A stretch of 64,000 nucleotides of DNA from Neoaquamicrobium sediminum. GTDB lineage: Bacteria; Pseudomonadota; Alphaproteobacteria; Rhizobiales; Rhizobiaceae. The notes under the pieces were generated by a model, which had not been told where the DNA came from, did not search any database, and saw only the letters and a list, made by a program, of their open reading frames with translations. Shown here one piece after another: positions 33,472-42,228 of the stretch; position 1 is the first letter of the stretch, and the number at the start of each line of letters is the position of its first letter. Location: contig NZ_JABETK010000003.1 of assembly GCF_013240295.1 (NCBI RefSeq), forward strand, positions 186,001 through 250,000, given 5' to 3'. Made by a program: the position numbers and the translations under genes.

Positions 33472-35012
33472 GTCGTCTCGTCCTTGCCATGGTCCGGCTG
33501 GTCGCCGGCAATCGCCTCGACGATGCGTTCGGCCGTGATCTCGTCGCCGATCAGCTCGGCGACATGGGCCCTGTCGCGCACGACTATCACCCGGTGGCTA
33601 TAGATCACGAGCTCTTCCAGTTCCGAGGAGATCACGAGAAGCGACATGCCGGCTTCGCACAATTCCTCGATCAGCCTGATGATCTCCGCGTGCGCGCCGA
33701 CATCGATACCGCGGGTGGGTTCGTCGAGAATGAGGAAATCGGGATTGGTGGCAAGCCAGCGCGCAAGAAGCACCTTCTGCTGGTTGCCGCCCGAGAGCTG
33801 ACCGACCGGCTTTTCGGCATCGGACGTACGGATGTCGAGACGGCGGATGAAGTCGTCCGCCATCGCCTTTTGCCGCTGCGAGGGGATCGGCCGCGACCAG
33901 CCGAGCCGGGCCTGCAGCGCGAGCGTGATGTTCTCGCGCACCGAGAGCTCGCCAATGATCCCGTCGGACTTGCGATCCTCCGGCAGGAAGCCGAAGCTTG
34001 CGGCGATCGCGGCGCGGGTCGAGGTGATGCGGATGGGTTTGCCGTCCTTGAAGGCCTCGCCGGTGTCGGCGGGCTTTGCGCCGAAGATCACTTCCGCCGT
34101 CTCCGTGCGGCCCGAACCCAGCAGGCCAGCCATGCCGATGACCTCGCCGCGATGCAGCGACAGGTCGAAAGGCTCGATCTGGCCGCGACGGCCGAAATGC
34201 GAGAAGGCAATGCGAGGCCCGTCCGATGTCGCGACGGGGGGCTTGCCGGTCTTTCGGGTCTCCTCAGACAGGTCGCGACCCAGCATCATGTTGACGAGTT
34301 CGACCCGGTCGACTGAAGCGGTGTCCCTGCAGCCTATAAGCCGGCCGTTGCGCAGGACAGTCAGCCGGTCGCTGATGCGGAAGACCTGATCGAGGAAATG
34401 GGAGATGAAGACGATGCCCAGTCCCCGTTCCTTCAGGCGTCGTATCGTGGCAAACAACACGTCGACCTCGTGCTGGTCGAGGCTTGCCGTCGGCTCGTCG
34501 AGGATCAGCACCTTGCCGGACAGGTCGACGGCGCGCGCGATCGCCACGATCTGCTGGATGGCGACGGAATAGCCGGCCAGCACGCGGGTCACGTCTATGT
34601 GGAGATCGTATTCGGCCAGAAGCTCCTGCGCCTGCCGGTTTCGCCGTGCCGATTGGACGAAACCGAACCGGCGCGGCTCGTGGCCAAGAAAGAGGTTTTC
34701 GGCAACGGACAGGTTCGCCAGGAGATTGACCTCCTGGTACACCGTGCCGATGCCGAGACGCTGGGCGTCCAGCGTGTTGCGCGGATGGATCGATCGCCCT
34801 TCGAGCAGGACGTCGCCGCCGTCGCGCAGATAGGCGCCGGTCAGGCACTTGATGAGCGTGGACTTGCCGGCTCCGTTTTCACCCAGGAGCGCGTGAACCT
34901 CGCCACGCCGAAGCGAGAAGTCGACCCGCTCCAGCGCCTTGGTGCCGGGAAAGGTCTTGGACAGGGCAGAGGCGTGCAGAAGCGGCTCGGGGCCGTGCGT
35001 CGGCTCAGGCAT
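33468..35012 (-). CDS. ytfR: Sugar ABC transporter ATPase (YtfR-like), two nucleotide-binding domains
   Basis: This 514-residue CUT2 ATPase is a fused pair. Domain 1 has Walker [10 protein letters not shown], a degenerate signature YSVAIQQ and Walker B LILDEPTASLD. Domain 2 has the degenerate Walker A GLLGSGRTE, intact signature LSGGNQQK and Walker [12 protein letters not shown]. This asymmetry is normal for RbsA/MglA/YtfR proteins. It starts 72 bases after ytfQ, across an intercistronic hairpin. Confidence 0.93.
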   Translation of the reverse strand: MPEPTHGPEPLLHASALSKTFPGTKALERVDFSLRRGEVHALLGENGAGKSTLIKCLTGAYLRDGGDVLLEGRSIHPRNTLDAQRLGIGTVYQEVNLLANLSVAENLFLGHEPRRFGFVQSARRNRQAQELLAEYDLHIDVTRVLAGYSVAIQQIVAIARAVDLSGKVLILDEPTASLDQHEVDVLFATIRRLKERGLGIVFISHFLDQVFRISDRLTVLRNGRLIGCRDTASVDRVELVNMMLGRDLSEETRKTGKPPVATSDGPRIAFSHFGRRGQIEPFDLSLHRGEVIGMAGLLGSGRTETAEVIFGAKPADTGEAFKDGKPIRITSTRAAIAASFGFLPEDRKSDGIIGELSVRENITLALQARLGWSRPIPSQRQKAMADDFIRRLDIRTSDAEKPVGQLSGGNQQKVLLARWLATNPDFLILDEPTRGIDVGAHAEIIRLIEELCEAGMSLLVISSELEELVIYSHRVIVVRDRAHVAELIGDEITAERIVEAIAGDQPDHGKDETT

Positions 35013-35045
35013 GGATCATCTTAGCGGGACAACGCCGACAAGTCA

Positions 35046-35069
35046 GGCCGGCAGCGGATGCCGCCGGCC
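35046..35069 (-). promoter_or_regulatory. Intercistronic hairpin between ytfQ and ytfR
   Basis: A 10-bp stem with one G-U pair (35046-35055 with 35060-35069) and a 4-base loop, without a T tract. Such hairpins after binding-protein genes commonly slow mRNA decay from the 3' side, letting the cell make more binding protein than transporter. Confidence 0.7.
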
Positions 35070-35084
35070 CTGGTTGTGGCGGGC

Positions 35085-36041
35085 TCAGTAGCCGAGATCT
35101 TTCTTCTGCTCATAGATCGCCTGCGGGTCGTCCGCCTGCGTGTAGAGCTTCGACTCGGTCTGGATGAAATCCGGCGGTACGGTGCCGTCGTTCCAGAAGG
35201 CAGCCAGCGCGTCGAAGGCGGGGCCGGCCATGTTGGGCGTCAGCTCCACCGTGGCGTTGGCCTCACCGGCCGCCATCGCCTGGAAGATATCGGGCACAGC
35301 GTCGATGGACACGACCTTGATGTCTTCGCCAGGCTTCAGGCCCGCTTCCTTGATGGCCTGGATCGCGCCGACGGCCATGTCGTCATTGTGCGCGTAGAGC
35401 GCGCAGATCGACCCCTGGGCCTCGGCCTTGAGGAAGCTTTCCATGACCTCCTTGCCCTTGGCGCGGGTGAAATCGCCGGTCTGGCTGCGCACGATCTTGA
35501 TGTTGTCGTGGCCGGCGATGCCTTCCTCGAAGCCCTTCTTGCGATCGATGGCGGGCGACGAGCCGGTCGTGCCCTGAAGCTCGACGACGTTGCAGTCGGC
35601 ATCGCCGACCTCGCCAACGAGCCATTCGCCCGCGACCCTGCCTTCATGGACGAGGTCCGAGCCGACGGCAGTGAGGTACAGATCCTTGCTGGAATCGACC
35701 ATGCGGTCGAGCAGCACTACGGGGATCTCGGCCTCCTTGGCTTCTTCCAGGACGTCATCCCAGCCCGTTGCCACGACCGGCGCCAGCAGGATCGCGTCGA
35801 CGCCCTGGGCGATGAAGGACCGAACGGCCCTGATCTGGTTCTCCTGCTTCTGCTGGGCGTCGGCGAATTTCAGGTCGATGCCGCGCTCTTCCGCTTCCAT
35901 GCGCGTCAATGTCGTTTCCGCAGCGCGCCAGCCCGATTCCGAACCGATCTGCGAGAAGCCGACCGTCTGGGCAAGCGCCGCAGACGACATCAGGCATGCG
36001 GTCGCGAGCAGGCTCGCGCCGAGAGTCAATTTCCGGATCAT
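35085..36041 (-). CDS. ytfQ: Periplasmic sugar-binding protein (YtfQ-like, galactofuranose type)
   Basis: The 318-residue Peripla_BP_4 protein has a signal peptide (MIRKLTLGASLLATACLMSS, cleavage after ALAQ). The mature start TVGFSQIGSESGWRAAE is typical of YtfQ. Ligand-site motifs include VVLLDRMVD and ALYAHNDDMAVGAIQAI. I start it at ATG 36041 because GGAGG precedes it closely. It is the first gene of ytfQRT-yjfF-gntR. E. coli YtfQ binds galactofuranose; the actual ligand here is not fixed. Confidence 0.92.
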   Translation of the reverse strand: MIRKLTLGASLLATACLMSSAALAQTVGFSQIGSESGWRAAETTLTRMEAEERGIDLKFADAQQKQENQIRAVRSFIAQGVDAILLAPVVATGWDDVLEEAKEAEIPVVLLDRMVDSSKDLYLTAVGSDLVHEGRVAGEWLVGEVGDADCNVVELQGTTGSSPAIDRKKGFEEGIAGHDNIKIVRSQTGDFTRAKGKEVMESFLKAEAQGSICALYAHNDDMAVGAIQAIKEAGLKPGEDIKVVSIDAVPDIFQAMAAGEANATVELTPNMAGPAFDALAAFWNDGTVPPDFIQTESKLYTQADDPQAIYEQKKDLGY

Positions 36042-36080
36042 GTGTCTCCTCCACAAGATGGGGCTGTTTGAGGCCCACGA

Positions 36081-36119
36081 TCCAAAAAAATCATATTATA
36101 TTACTTTTGTAAATACGAT
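36081..36119 (-). promoter_or_regulatory. AT-rich putative promoter of the ytf operon
   Basis: This 39-base stretch is strikingly AT-rich in GC-rich DNA and lies just upstream of ytfQ. On the minus strand it contains TATAAT (36095-36100). No well-spaced -35 was found. The call rests on composition and position. Confidence 0.4.
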
Positions 36120-36124
36120 TCCCC

Positions 36125-37117
36125 TCAGGCGCCGCCGGCCGACTGAAGCCGGCGTGCGCGCTCGCAGATGAAAGACCACAGCGTGTCGGAGGCGGGTGAG
36201 AGCGGCTTGTTCGACGATCGCAGCACCGAATAGGACGACACGGCGAGCTCCTCCGCGACGGGCAGCGCGCAGAGCTTGGCGCCCAGCCCCTCGGGCCCGG
36301 CAAAGAAATCGATGGCTGCGCGGGCGAGCGGTGCGATGGCATTGGATTGCGATATGATGGCCAGCGTCATCAGCGTTGAGGATGTGCTGACGATGCGCTC
36401 CGGCAATTGCAGCCGGCGTTCGAGCAGATACGTCTCGACCGCGTGACGCAGCAGGCTGCCGACCGGTTGCAGCACCCAGTCATAGGCGATGCAGGCCTCG
36501 ATCGAGGCGCGGCCGGGACGCATCAGCGGATGGCCGTCGCGCACGACCAGACTGACCGGTTCGGGGCCGATCGGCTCGGCCGCGAAGTGGCTGTGGTCGA
36601 GCTCCTGGGGGATGCGGCCGACATAGAAGTCGAGCTTTCGGGCAAGAAGAAGCTCGGCCAGCTTGTCGCTGGTATCGACGGAGACGTCGATGGTGATGCC
36701 CGGGTGGGTGACGCGTGCCTGCCGCAGCACGGGAAGGACCAGCTCGAGTGCCGGGCCCGTGACCGAACCGATGGACACCGTGCCGCGAACCCCGGAGGCC
36801 ATCTCGCCGATCTCGCGGTCGGCGTGGTCGAGATCGTCCAGCACCTTGCGTGCCCACTGCACCAGCGCCAGACCCGCCTGCGTCAGCACGATGCCGCGCG
36901 CGTGCCGCTGGTAGAGCGGGGCCTCGACGATCTGCTCCAATTCGGCGAGCAGGCGGGACGCCGCCGGCTGCGACAGGGCGAGCTGGCCGGCCGCCGCGCT
37001 GACCTGGTTCGTCTCCCCGAGCTTGGCGACGAGACGCAGGTGGTTGAATTTCAGTCCTCGCCGCACGAGCCTGTCCGGACTCGTCGCGTCACGTGCCGGC
37101 GTTCGGCGCCAATCCAT
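36125..37117 (-). CDS. gbpR: LysR-type regulator, GbpR-like (regulator of chvE)
   Basis: The 330-residue regulator has the LysR winged helix (LKFNHLRLVAKLGETNQVSAAA...LSQPAASRLLAELE) and a periplasmic-binding-like effector domain. It is divergent from chvE, the arrangement of gbpR in Agrobacterium, where it controls chvE in response to sugars such as galactose and arabinose. Start ATG 37117 is preferred since GGGAGG lies 6 bases upstream; upstream ATGs at 37123 and 37150 are less well spaced. Confidence 0.88.
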   Translation of the reverse strand: MDWRRTPARDATSPDRLVRRGLKFNHLRLVAKLGETNQVSAAAGQLALSQPAASRLLAELEQIVEAPLYQRHARGIVLTQAGLALVQWARKVLDDLDHADREIGEMASGVRGTVSIGSVTGPALELVLPVLRQARVTHPGITIDVSVDTSDKLAELLLARKLDFYVGRIPQELDHSHFAAEPIGPEPVSLVVRDGHPLMRPGRASIEACIAYDWVLQPVGSLLRHAVETYLLERRLQLPERIVSTSSTLMTLAIISQSNAIAPLARAAIDFFAGPEGLGAKLCALPVAEELAVSSYSVLRSSNKPLSPASDTLWSFICERARRLQSAGGA

Positions 37118-37131
37118 CGTCATCCTCCCTG

Positions 37132-37153
37132 GATATACCGTTTTGAGCATATC
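37132..37153. promoter_or_regulatory. Candidate LysR operator between gbpR and chvE
   Basis: An interrupted dyad GATAT (37132-37136), 12 bases, ATATC (37149-37153) lies in the gbpR/chvE divergent region. LysR regulators bind T-N11-A type dyads. A weak TTGACG promoter-like element follows at about 37175 toward chvE. Putative only. Confidence 0.4.
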
Positions 37154-37291
37154 AAAGCGATCGATCTGAATTTGACGGTTATATCAACTGAACCCTATCG
37201 CTTGTAGGCCGATGAAACGATCGGGAGGAAAAAGCTGCGGCCGGCGGAAAGTCGGCGGAGCTGGCATCATCTGAATCGGGAGGATTCACCC

Positions 37292-38362
37292 ATGCATTTC
37301 TTGAAGGCCGCCCTGGCGGTCACGGCTCTGTCTGCGAGCTTGATAAGCGCGCCCGCACTTGCCCAGGACAAGGGTTTCGTCGGCATCGCCATGCCGACGC
37401 AATCGTCCGCACGCTGGATTTCCGACGGAAACTCCATGGTCGAGCAGTTCAAAGAGGCCGGCTACGAGACCGACCTTCAATACGCCGAGGACGACATTCC
37501 CAACCAGCTCGCCCAGATCGAGAACATGATCACCAAGGGCGTCAACGTGCTGGTCATCGCGGCCATTGACGGCACGACGTTGTCCAACGCGCTTGCCAAC
37601 GCCGATGCGGCCGGCATCAGCGTCATCGCTTACGATCGCCTTATCCGCGACAGCGAGCACGTCGACTATTACGCCACCTTCGACAACTTCAAGGTGGGCG
37701 TGCAGCAGGCCAACACGCTGGTCGAAGGGCTGAAGGAGCGCTTTGCCGACGTGAAGCCCTGGAATGTGGAGCTGTTCGGCGGTTCGCCGGACGACAACAA
37801 TGCCTACTTCTTCTATGACGGCGCGATGTCGGTGCTTCAGCCGATGATCGATGCGGGCGATATCGTCATCAAGTCCGAGCAGAGCGGTATGCAGACCGTC
37901 GGCACGCTGCGCTGGGACGGGTCCGTGGCGCAGGCGCGGATGGATAACCTGCTCTCCGCCAATTACACGGACGACCGTGTGCACGGCGTGCTTTCGCCCT
38001 ATGACGGCCTGTCCATCGGCATCATCTCCTCGCTGCGCGGCGTCGGCTACGGCACCGGCGACATGAAGATGCCGATCGTCACCGGGCAGGACGCCGAGGT
38101 TCCGTCAGTCAAGGCGATTCTGCGGGGCGACCAGTATTCGACCATCTTCAAGGACACGCGCGAGCTTGCCCGCGTCACGGTTGGCATGGTCGAGGCGGTT
38201 CTCAACGATGGCGAGCCCGAGATAAACGACACCGAAACCTACGACAACGGGGTGAAGGTGGTGCCGTCCTACCTGCTCGAGCCCTTGCCGGTGACCGAAG
38301 CCAACTGGCGCGAGGTGCTGGTCGACAGCGGCTATTACGAGGCCTCGCAGATCGAGGACTGA
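37292..38362 (+). CDS. chvE: ChvE: periplasmic multi-sugar-binding protein
   Basis: The 356-residue protein has a signal peptide ([20 protein letters not shown], cleaved near ALAQ). Its mature start [20 protein letters not shown] is diagnostic for ChvE/MglB-like proteins. In Agrobacterium ChvE binds aldoses such as galactose, glucose and arabinose, and serves both uptake and VirA/chemoreceptor signalling. No vir genes are in the window, so uptake is the likely role. It heads the gguABC transporter operon. Confidence 0.93.
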   Translation: MHFLKAALAVTALSASLISAPALAQDKGFVGIAMPTQSSARWISDGNSMVEQFKEAGYETDLQYAEDDIPNQLAQIENMITKGVNVLVIAAIDGTTLSNALANADAAGISVIAYDRLIRDSEHVDYYATFDNFKVGVQQANTLVEGLKERFADVKPWNVELFGGSPDDNNAYFFYDGAMSVLQPMIDAGDIVIKSEQSGMQTVGTLRWDGSVAQARMDNLLSANYTDDRVHGVLSPYDGLSIGIISSLRGVGYGTGDMKMPIVTGQDAEVPSVKAILRGDQYSTIFKDTRELARVTVGMVEAVLNDGEPEINDTETYDNGVKVVPSYLLEPLPVTEANWREVLVDSGYYEASQIED

Positions 38363-38382
38363 GCCAAGGGCAATCGCATCGA

Positions 38383-38412
38383 GGATCGGGTCCGCAGTGC
38401 CGGACCCGATCC
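38383..38412 (+). promoter_or_regulatory. Intercistronic hairpin after chvE
   Basis: A perfect 12-bp stem (GGATCGGGTCCG, 38383-38394, with its complement 38401-38412) has a 6-base loop and no T run. It sits between chvE and gguA, like the ytfQ-ytfR hairpin, and probably protects the chvE message or partly attenuates downstream expression. Confidence 0.78.
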
Positions 38413-38441
38413 TGCGGCGCGGCGATGATGCGGCATACGCG

Positions 38442-39970
38442 ATGAGCGACACCATTCTGGAAATGCGCAACATCACGAAGGCCTTTCCCGGCGTGAAGGC
38501 ACTCGATGATGTAAGCTTCAAGGTCCGCCGCGGGAGATCCACGCGCTCGTCGGCGAAAACGGCGCCGGCAAATCGACGCTGATGAAGGTGCTTTCGGGCG
38601 TCTATCCGCACGGTGAGTATGAAGGCGACATCGTCTATGACGGCGAGGTCAAGCGCTTCTCGGGCATCGCTGGAAGCGAGCGCGACGGCATCATCATCAT
38701 CCATCAGGAACTGGCGCTGGTGCCGCTGCTTTCCATTGCCGAGAACATCTTTCTCGGTAACGAATGCGCGCGCGCCGGGGTGATCGACTGGCGCGAGACC
38801 AACCGGCGCGCGGGCGAGCTGCTAGCCCGCGTCGGCCTGCAGGAAAAACCCGAGACGAAGGTGATGCATCTTGGCCTGGGCAAGCAGCAGCTTGTCGAGA
38901 TCGCCAAGGCCCTGTCGAAGGAAGTGCGCCTGCTCATTCTCGACGAGCCGACGTCGTCGCTTAACGAGAAGGACAGCGATGCGCTTCTGGCGCTGCTGAA
39001 ACAGTTCCGTGAGCGCGGCATTTCCTCGATCCTGATTTCGCACAAGCTGAACGAGGTATCGAAGGTCGCCGATTCCATCACCATCCTGCGCGACGGGATG
39101 GCCGTCTCGACGCATGACTGCGCGGCCGGCCCCGTGCCGGAGGACCGCGTTATCCGCGACATGGTGGGCCGTCCTCTTTCCGACCGGTATCCTCCGCGAG
39201 ACCCGCGGATCGGCGAGACAGTCATGGAGGTGCGCGGGTGGAGCGTGCACCACCCGATCGACCGCAGCCGCAAGGTGGTGGACGATGTTTCGCTGGTGCT
39301 TCGCAAGGGCGAGGTGCTGGGCATCGCCGGCCTCATGGGCGCAGGCCGCACCGAACTCGCGATGAGCCTGTTCGGCCAGTCATATGGCAGCGGCATTGTC
39401 GGCGAGGCGCTTATCCACGGGCGCAAGGCGGACCTGTCCACCGTTCCCCGCGCGATCGCCGCCGGCCTTGCCTATGTCACCGAGGATCGTAAGAGCTACG
39501 GTCTCGTCCTGGACCAGACCATCCGCCGCAACGTGCCGCTCGCCAACCTCGGCGCCATCGCGAACAACGGCGTTGTCGACAAGCATCGCGAGGGCGAAGT
39601 CGCGGAGGACTACCGCAGGCGCATCAACATCAAGAGCCCGTCGATCGAACAGCAGACGGTCAATCTTTCGGGCGGCAACCAGCAGAAGGTCGTTCTGGCC
39701 AAATGGTTGTTCGCCGATTCCGACATCCTGATCCTCGACGAGCCGACGCGGGGCATCGATGTCGGCGCCAAGTTCGAGATCTACACTATCATCCGCGACC
39801 TGGCGGCGAGCGGAAAGTCGATCATCGTCATCTCCTCGGAAATGCCCGAGCTGCTCGGCATCACCGACCGCCTCTACGTCATGAGCAAGGGCCGCTTCGT
39901 GGGCGAATTGCCTTCAAATGAAGCGACCCAGGAAAAGATCATGTCCTTGATCGTCAAGTCAGGTGGATAG
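38442..39970 (+). CDS. gguA: GguA: sugar ABC transporter ATPase, frameshifted as sequenced
   Basis: Repaired, this is about 510 residues with two ABC domains. The first part ([20 protein letters not shown]) leads to RRG, where one base is missing at the GGG run 38532-38534. With it, the Walker [21 protein letters not shown] is restored across the break. Domain 1 has signature [14 protein letters not shown] and [11 protein letters not shown]. Domain 2 has [27 protein letters not shown] and [11 protein letters not shown]. It belongs to the multiple monosaccharide (MmsA/GguA) class. Without repair the ATP site would be lost, so a sequencing error is likely. Confidence 0.9.
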
Positions 39971-39974
39971 AACC

Positions 39975-41177
39975 ATGGACCAGACAGCCAATCGCGAGGA
40001 GATAGCCCATGCGCAGCCGCAGGGTCGCGCCGGCTTCCTGCGTACCCACATGCGCGAATACGGCATCCTGATCGCGCTCGTGGCGATCATGGCGTTCTTC
40101 CAGTTCGCCACCGGCGGTATACTGCTGCGACCGGTCAACCTGACCAATCTGATCCTCCAGAACAGCTACATCGTCATCATGGCGGTTGGGATGCTGCTGG
40201 TCATCGTATCAGGCCACATCGATCTGTCGGTCGGCTCGGTGCTGGGCTTCGTGGGCGCGCTCGCCGCCGTGATGATCGTGCAATGGGACATGAATTTCGT
40301 GGTCGCGGCGATCCTGTGCCTGGCCGTGGGGGCTGCGATCGGCGCCGCGCAGGGCTTCTGGATCGCATATTACCGGATACCATCCTTCATCGTGACGCTG
40401 GCCGGCATGCTGGTCTTCAAGGGCCTGACGCTGTGGCTGCTGGCCGGCCAGTCGGTCGGCCCGTTCCCGCAAGCCTTCCAGCGCATCGCCTCGGGGTTCG
40501 TGCCGGACTTTCTTGGCGGTACGGACATCAACCTGTTCTCGCTGGTGATCGGCGTGGCGGTTGCCTGCCTGCTGGTCTATCTGGCGTTGCGCGCGCGCCG
40601 GCAGGAGCAGAAGCGCGGCATCGAAAGCGAGCCGCTGACCGCATTCACCATCAAGAACGCGCTGATATTCGCGGCACTTGCCTATATGAGCTGGCTGATG
40701 GCCTCGTTCCGCGGCCTGCCCAACGTCTTCATCGTGATGGCGCTGCTGATCGCCGTCTATTCCTTCGTCGCCAACCGAACCACGGTCGGCAGGCGCATCT
40801 ACGCCACAGGCGGCAACGAGAAGGCGGCTAAGCTGTCGGGCATCCGCACCGAACGGCTGGTGTTCCTGACCTTCGCGAATATGGGGATGCTGGCCGCGCT
40901 TGCCGGCCTTGTCTTTGCCGCGCGGCTCAATACGGCGACGCCCAAGGCCGGTCTCGGCTTCGAGCTGGACGTGATCGCGGCCGTCTTCATCGGCGGCGCG
41001 TCGATGTCGGGCGGCGTCGGCACCATCGTGGGCGCGGTGATCGGCGCCTTCATCATGGGGGTCATGAACAACGGGATGTCGATCCTCGGCATCGGCATCG
41101 ACTACCAGCAGGTCATCAAGGGCCTGGTGCTGCTCGCTGCCGTGATCTTCGACGTCTACAACAAGAACAGGTCGTAA
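39975..41177 (+). CDS. gguB: GguB: sugar ABC transporter permease
   Basis: The 400-residue membrane protein of the CUT2 class is longer than YtfT/YjfF, as is normal for MmsB/GguB. It has IMAVGMLLVIVSGHIDLSVGSV in the first half and DVIAAVFIGGASMSGG in the second. The start ATG 39975 follows AGGTGG; a GTG at 39963 would overlap gguA. It is the channel for ChvE-bound sugars. Confidence 0.92.
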   Translation: MDQTANREEIAHAQPQGRAGFLRTHMREYGILIALVAIMAFFQFATGGILLRPVNLTNLILQNSYIVIMAVGMLLVIVSGHIDLSVGSVLGFVGALAAVMIVQWDMNFVVAAILCLAVGAAIGAAQGFWIAYYRIPSFIVTLAGMLVFKGLTLWLLAGQSVGPFPQAFQRIASGFVPDFLGGTDINLFSLVIGVAVACLLVYLALRARRQEQKRGIESEPLTAFTIKNALIFAALAYMSWLMASFRGLPNVFIVMALLIAVYSFVANRTTVGRRIYATGGNEKAAKLSGIRTERLVFLTFANMGMLAALAGLVFAARLNTATPKAGLGFELDVIAAVFIGGASMSGGVGTIVGAVIGAFIMGVMNNGMSILGIGIDYQQVIKGLVLLAAVIFDVYNKNRS

Positions 41178-41187
41178 GGAGCGATCC

Positions 41188-42192
41188 ATGCATTTGTCGC
41201 AAATCAGCAGGCCGGACGGCTCCGTGGCGGTGGTCTCCCGCGAGGGGACCGAGGCCTATGAGGTGCGCGGGGCCGAAAGCGTCTATCAGCTCGCGCTCGA
41301 CTGTGCCGCATCCGGCGTCGACATGGCGACGAGGATCGCAAGCCTCGGCCTCGGGCCCGCCGTCGACCTCGAAGACGCGTACGAAACGGGGCGGTTGCTG
41401 GCTCCCATTCATCATCCCGATCCGGCCCATCTGCACCTGACCGGCACGGGCCTTACCCATCTGGGCTCGGCAGCCACGCGCGACGCCATGCACCAGAACG
41501 CCAACGCTCAGGAGGAGGAAAAGCTCACCGACTCCATGAAGATGTTCAGGATGGGGCTCGAAGACGGAAAGCCCGCCAACGAGGGCCCGGGCGTGCAGCC
41601 AGAATGGTTCTACAAGGGCAACGGCGCCAATGTCGTCGCGCCGGGTGCCTCGCTGCTTTCTCCCGTCTTTGCCGAAGACGGCGGCGAGGAGCCGGAGATT
41701 GCCGGCATCTACGTCATCGACGCAAACGGCGTTCCCCGCCGCGTCGGCTTTGCGCTTGCCAACGAGTTCTCCGACCATGTGATGGAGCGGCGGAACTATC
41801 TCTATCTGGCCCACTCGAAGCTCAGGCCGGCCTCGTTCGGTCCGGAAATCCGAATCGGCGCGCTGCCGGCGGACGTGCGCGGCACCTCCCGCATCCGGCG
41901 CGGCGGCGCCACCATTTTCGACAAGCCGTTCCTGTCCGGCGAGGCGAACATGTCCCACAGCATCGCCAATCTGGAGCACCATCATTTCAAGTACGACCTG
42001 TTCCGGCAGCCGGGCGACGTGCATGTCCACATGTTCGGCACGGCAACACTGTCCTTTGCCGACGGCGTGCGCACCGAGCCCGGCGACGAGTTCGAAATCG
42101 AGGCCGAAGGATTCGGCCTCCCGCTGCGCAACCGCCTGACGATCGACGGCAGCATGGTGCGCACCGGGAGGGTGAGCGTGCATGCTCTCTAG
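41188..42192 (+). CDS. gguC: GguC: AraD1-type fumarylacetoacetase-superfamily protein
   Basis: The 334-residue protein matches GguC, which always follows chvE-gguAB. It belongs to the FAH/AraD1 family; the acidic metal site is suggested by EEPEIAGIYVIDANGVPRRVGF and the later ANEFSDH. Family members include L-2-keto-3-deoxyarabonate dehydratase, which fits the next gene making that substrate. Its SD AAGGAG lies 8 bases before the ATG. The enzymatic role here is inferred from family and context. Confidence 0.9.
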   Translation: MHLSQISRPDGSVAVVSREGTEAYEVRGAESVYQLALDCAASGVDMATRIASLGLGPAVDLEDAYETGRLLAPIHHPDPAHLHLTGTGLTHLGSAATRDAMHQNANAQEEEKLTDSMKMFRMGLEDGKPANEGPGVQPEWFYKGNGANVVAPGASLLSPVFAEDGGEEPEIAGIYVIDANGVPRRVGFALANEFSDHVMERRNYLYLAHSKLRPASFGPEIRIGALPADVRGTSRIRRGGATIFDKPFLSGEANMSHSIANLEHHHFKYDLFRQPGDVHVHMFGTATLSFADGVRTEPGDEFEIEAEGFGLPLRNRLTIDGSMVRTGRVSVHAL

Positions 42193-42228
42193 CGACGGCG
42201 GGACCCACATGCGGAAGGCCTCATTGCC

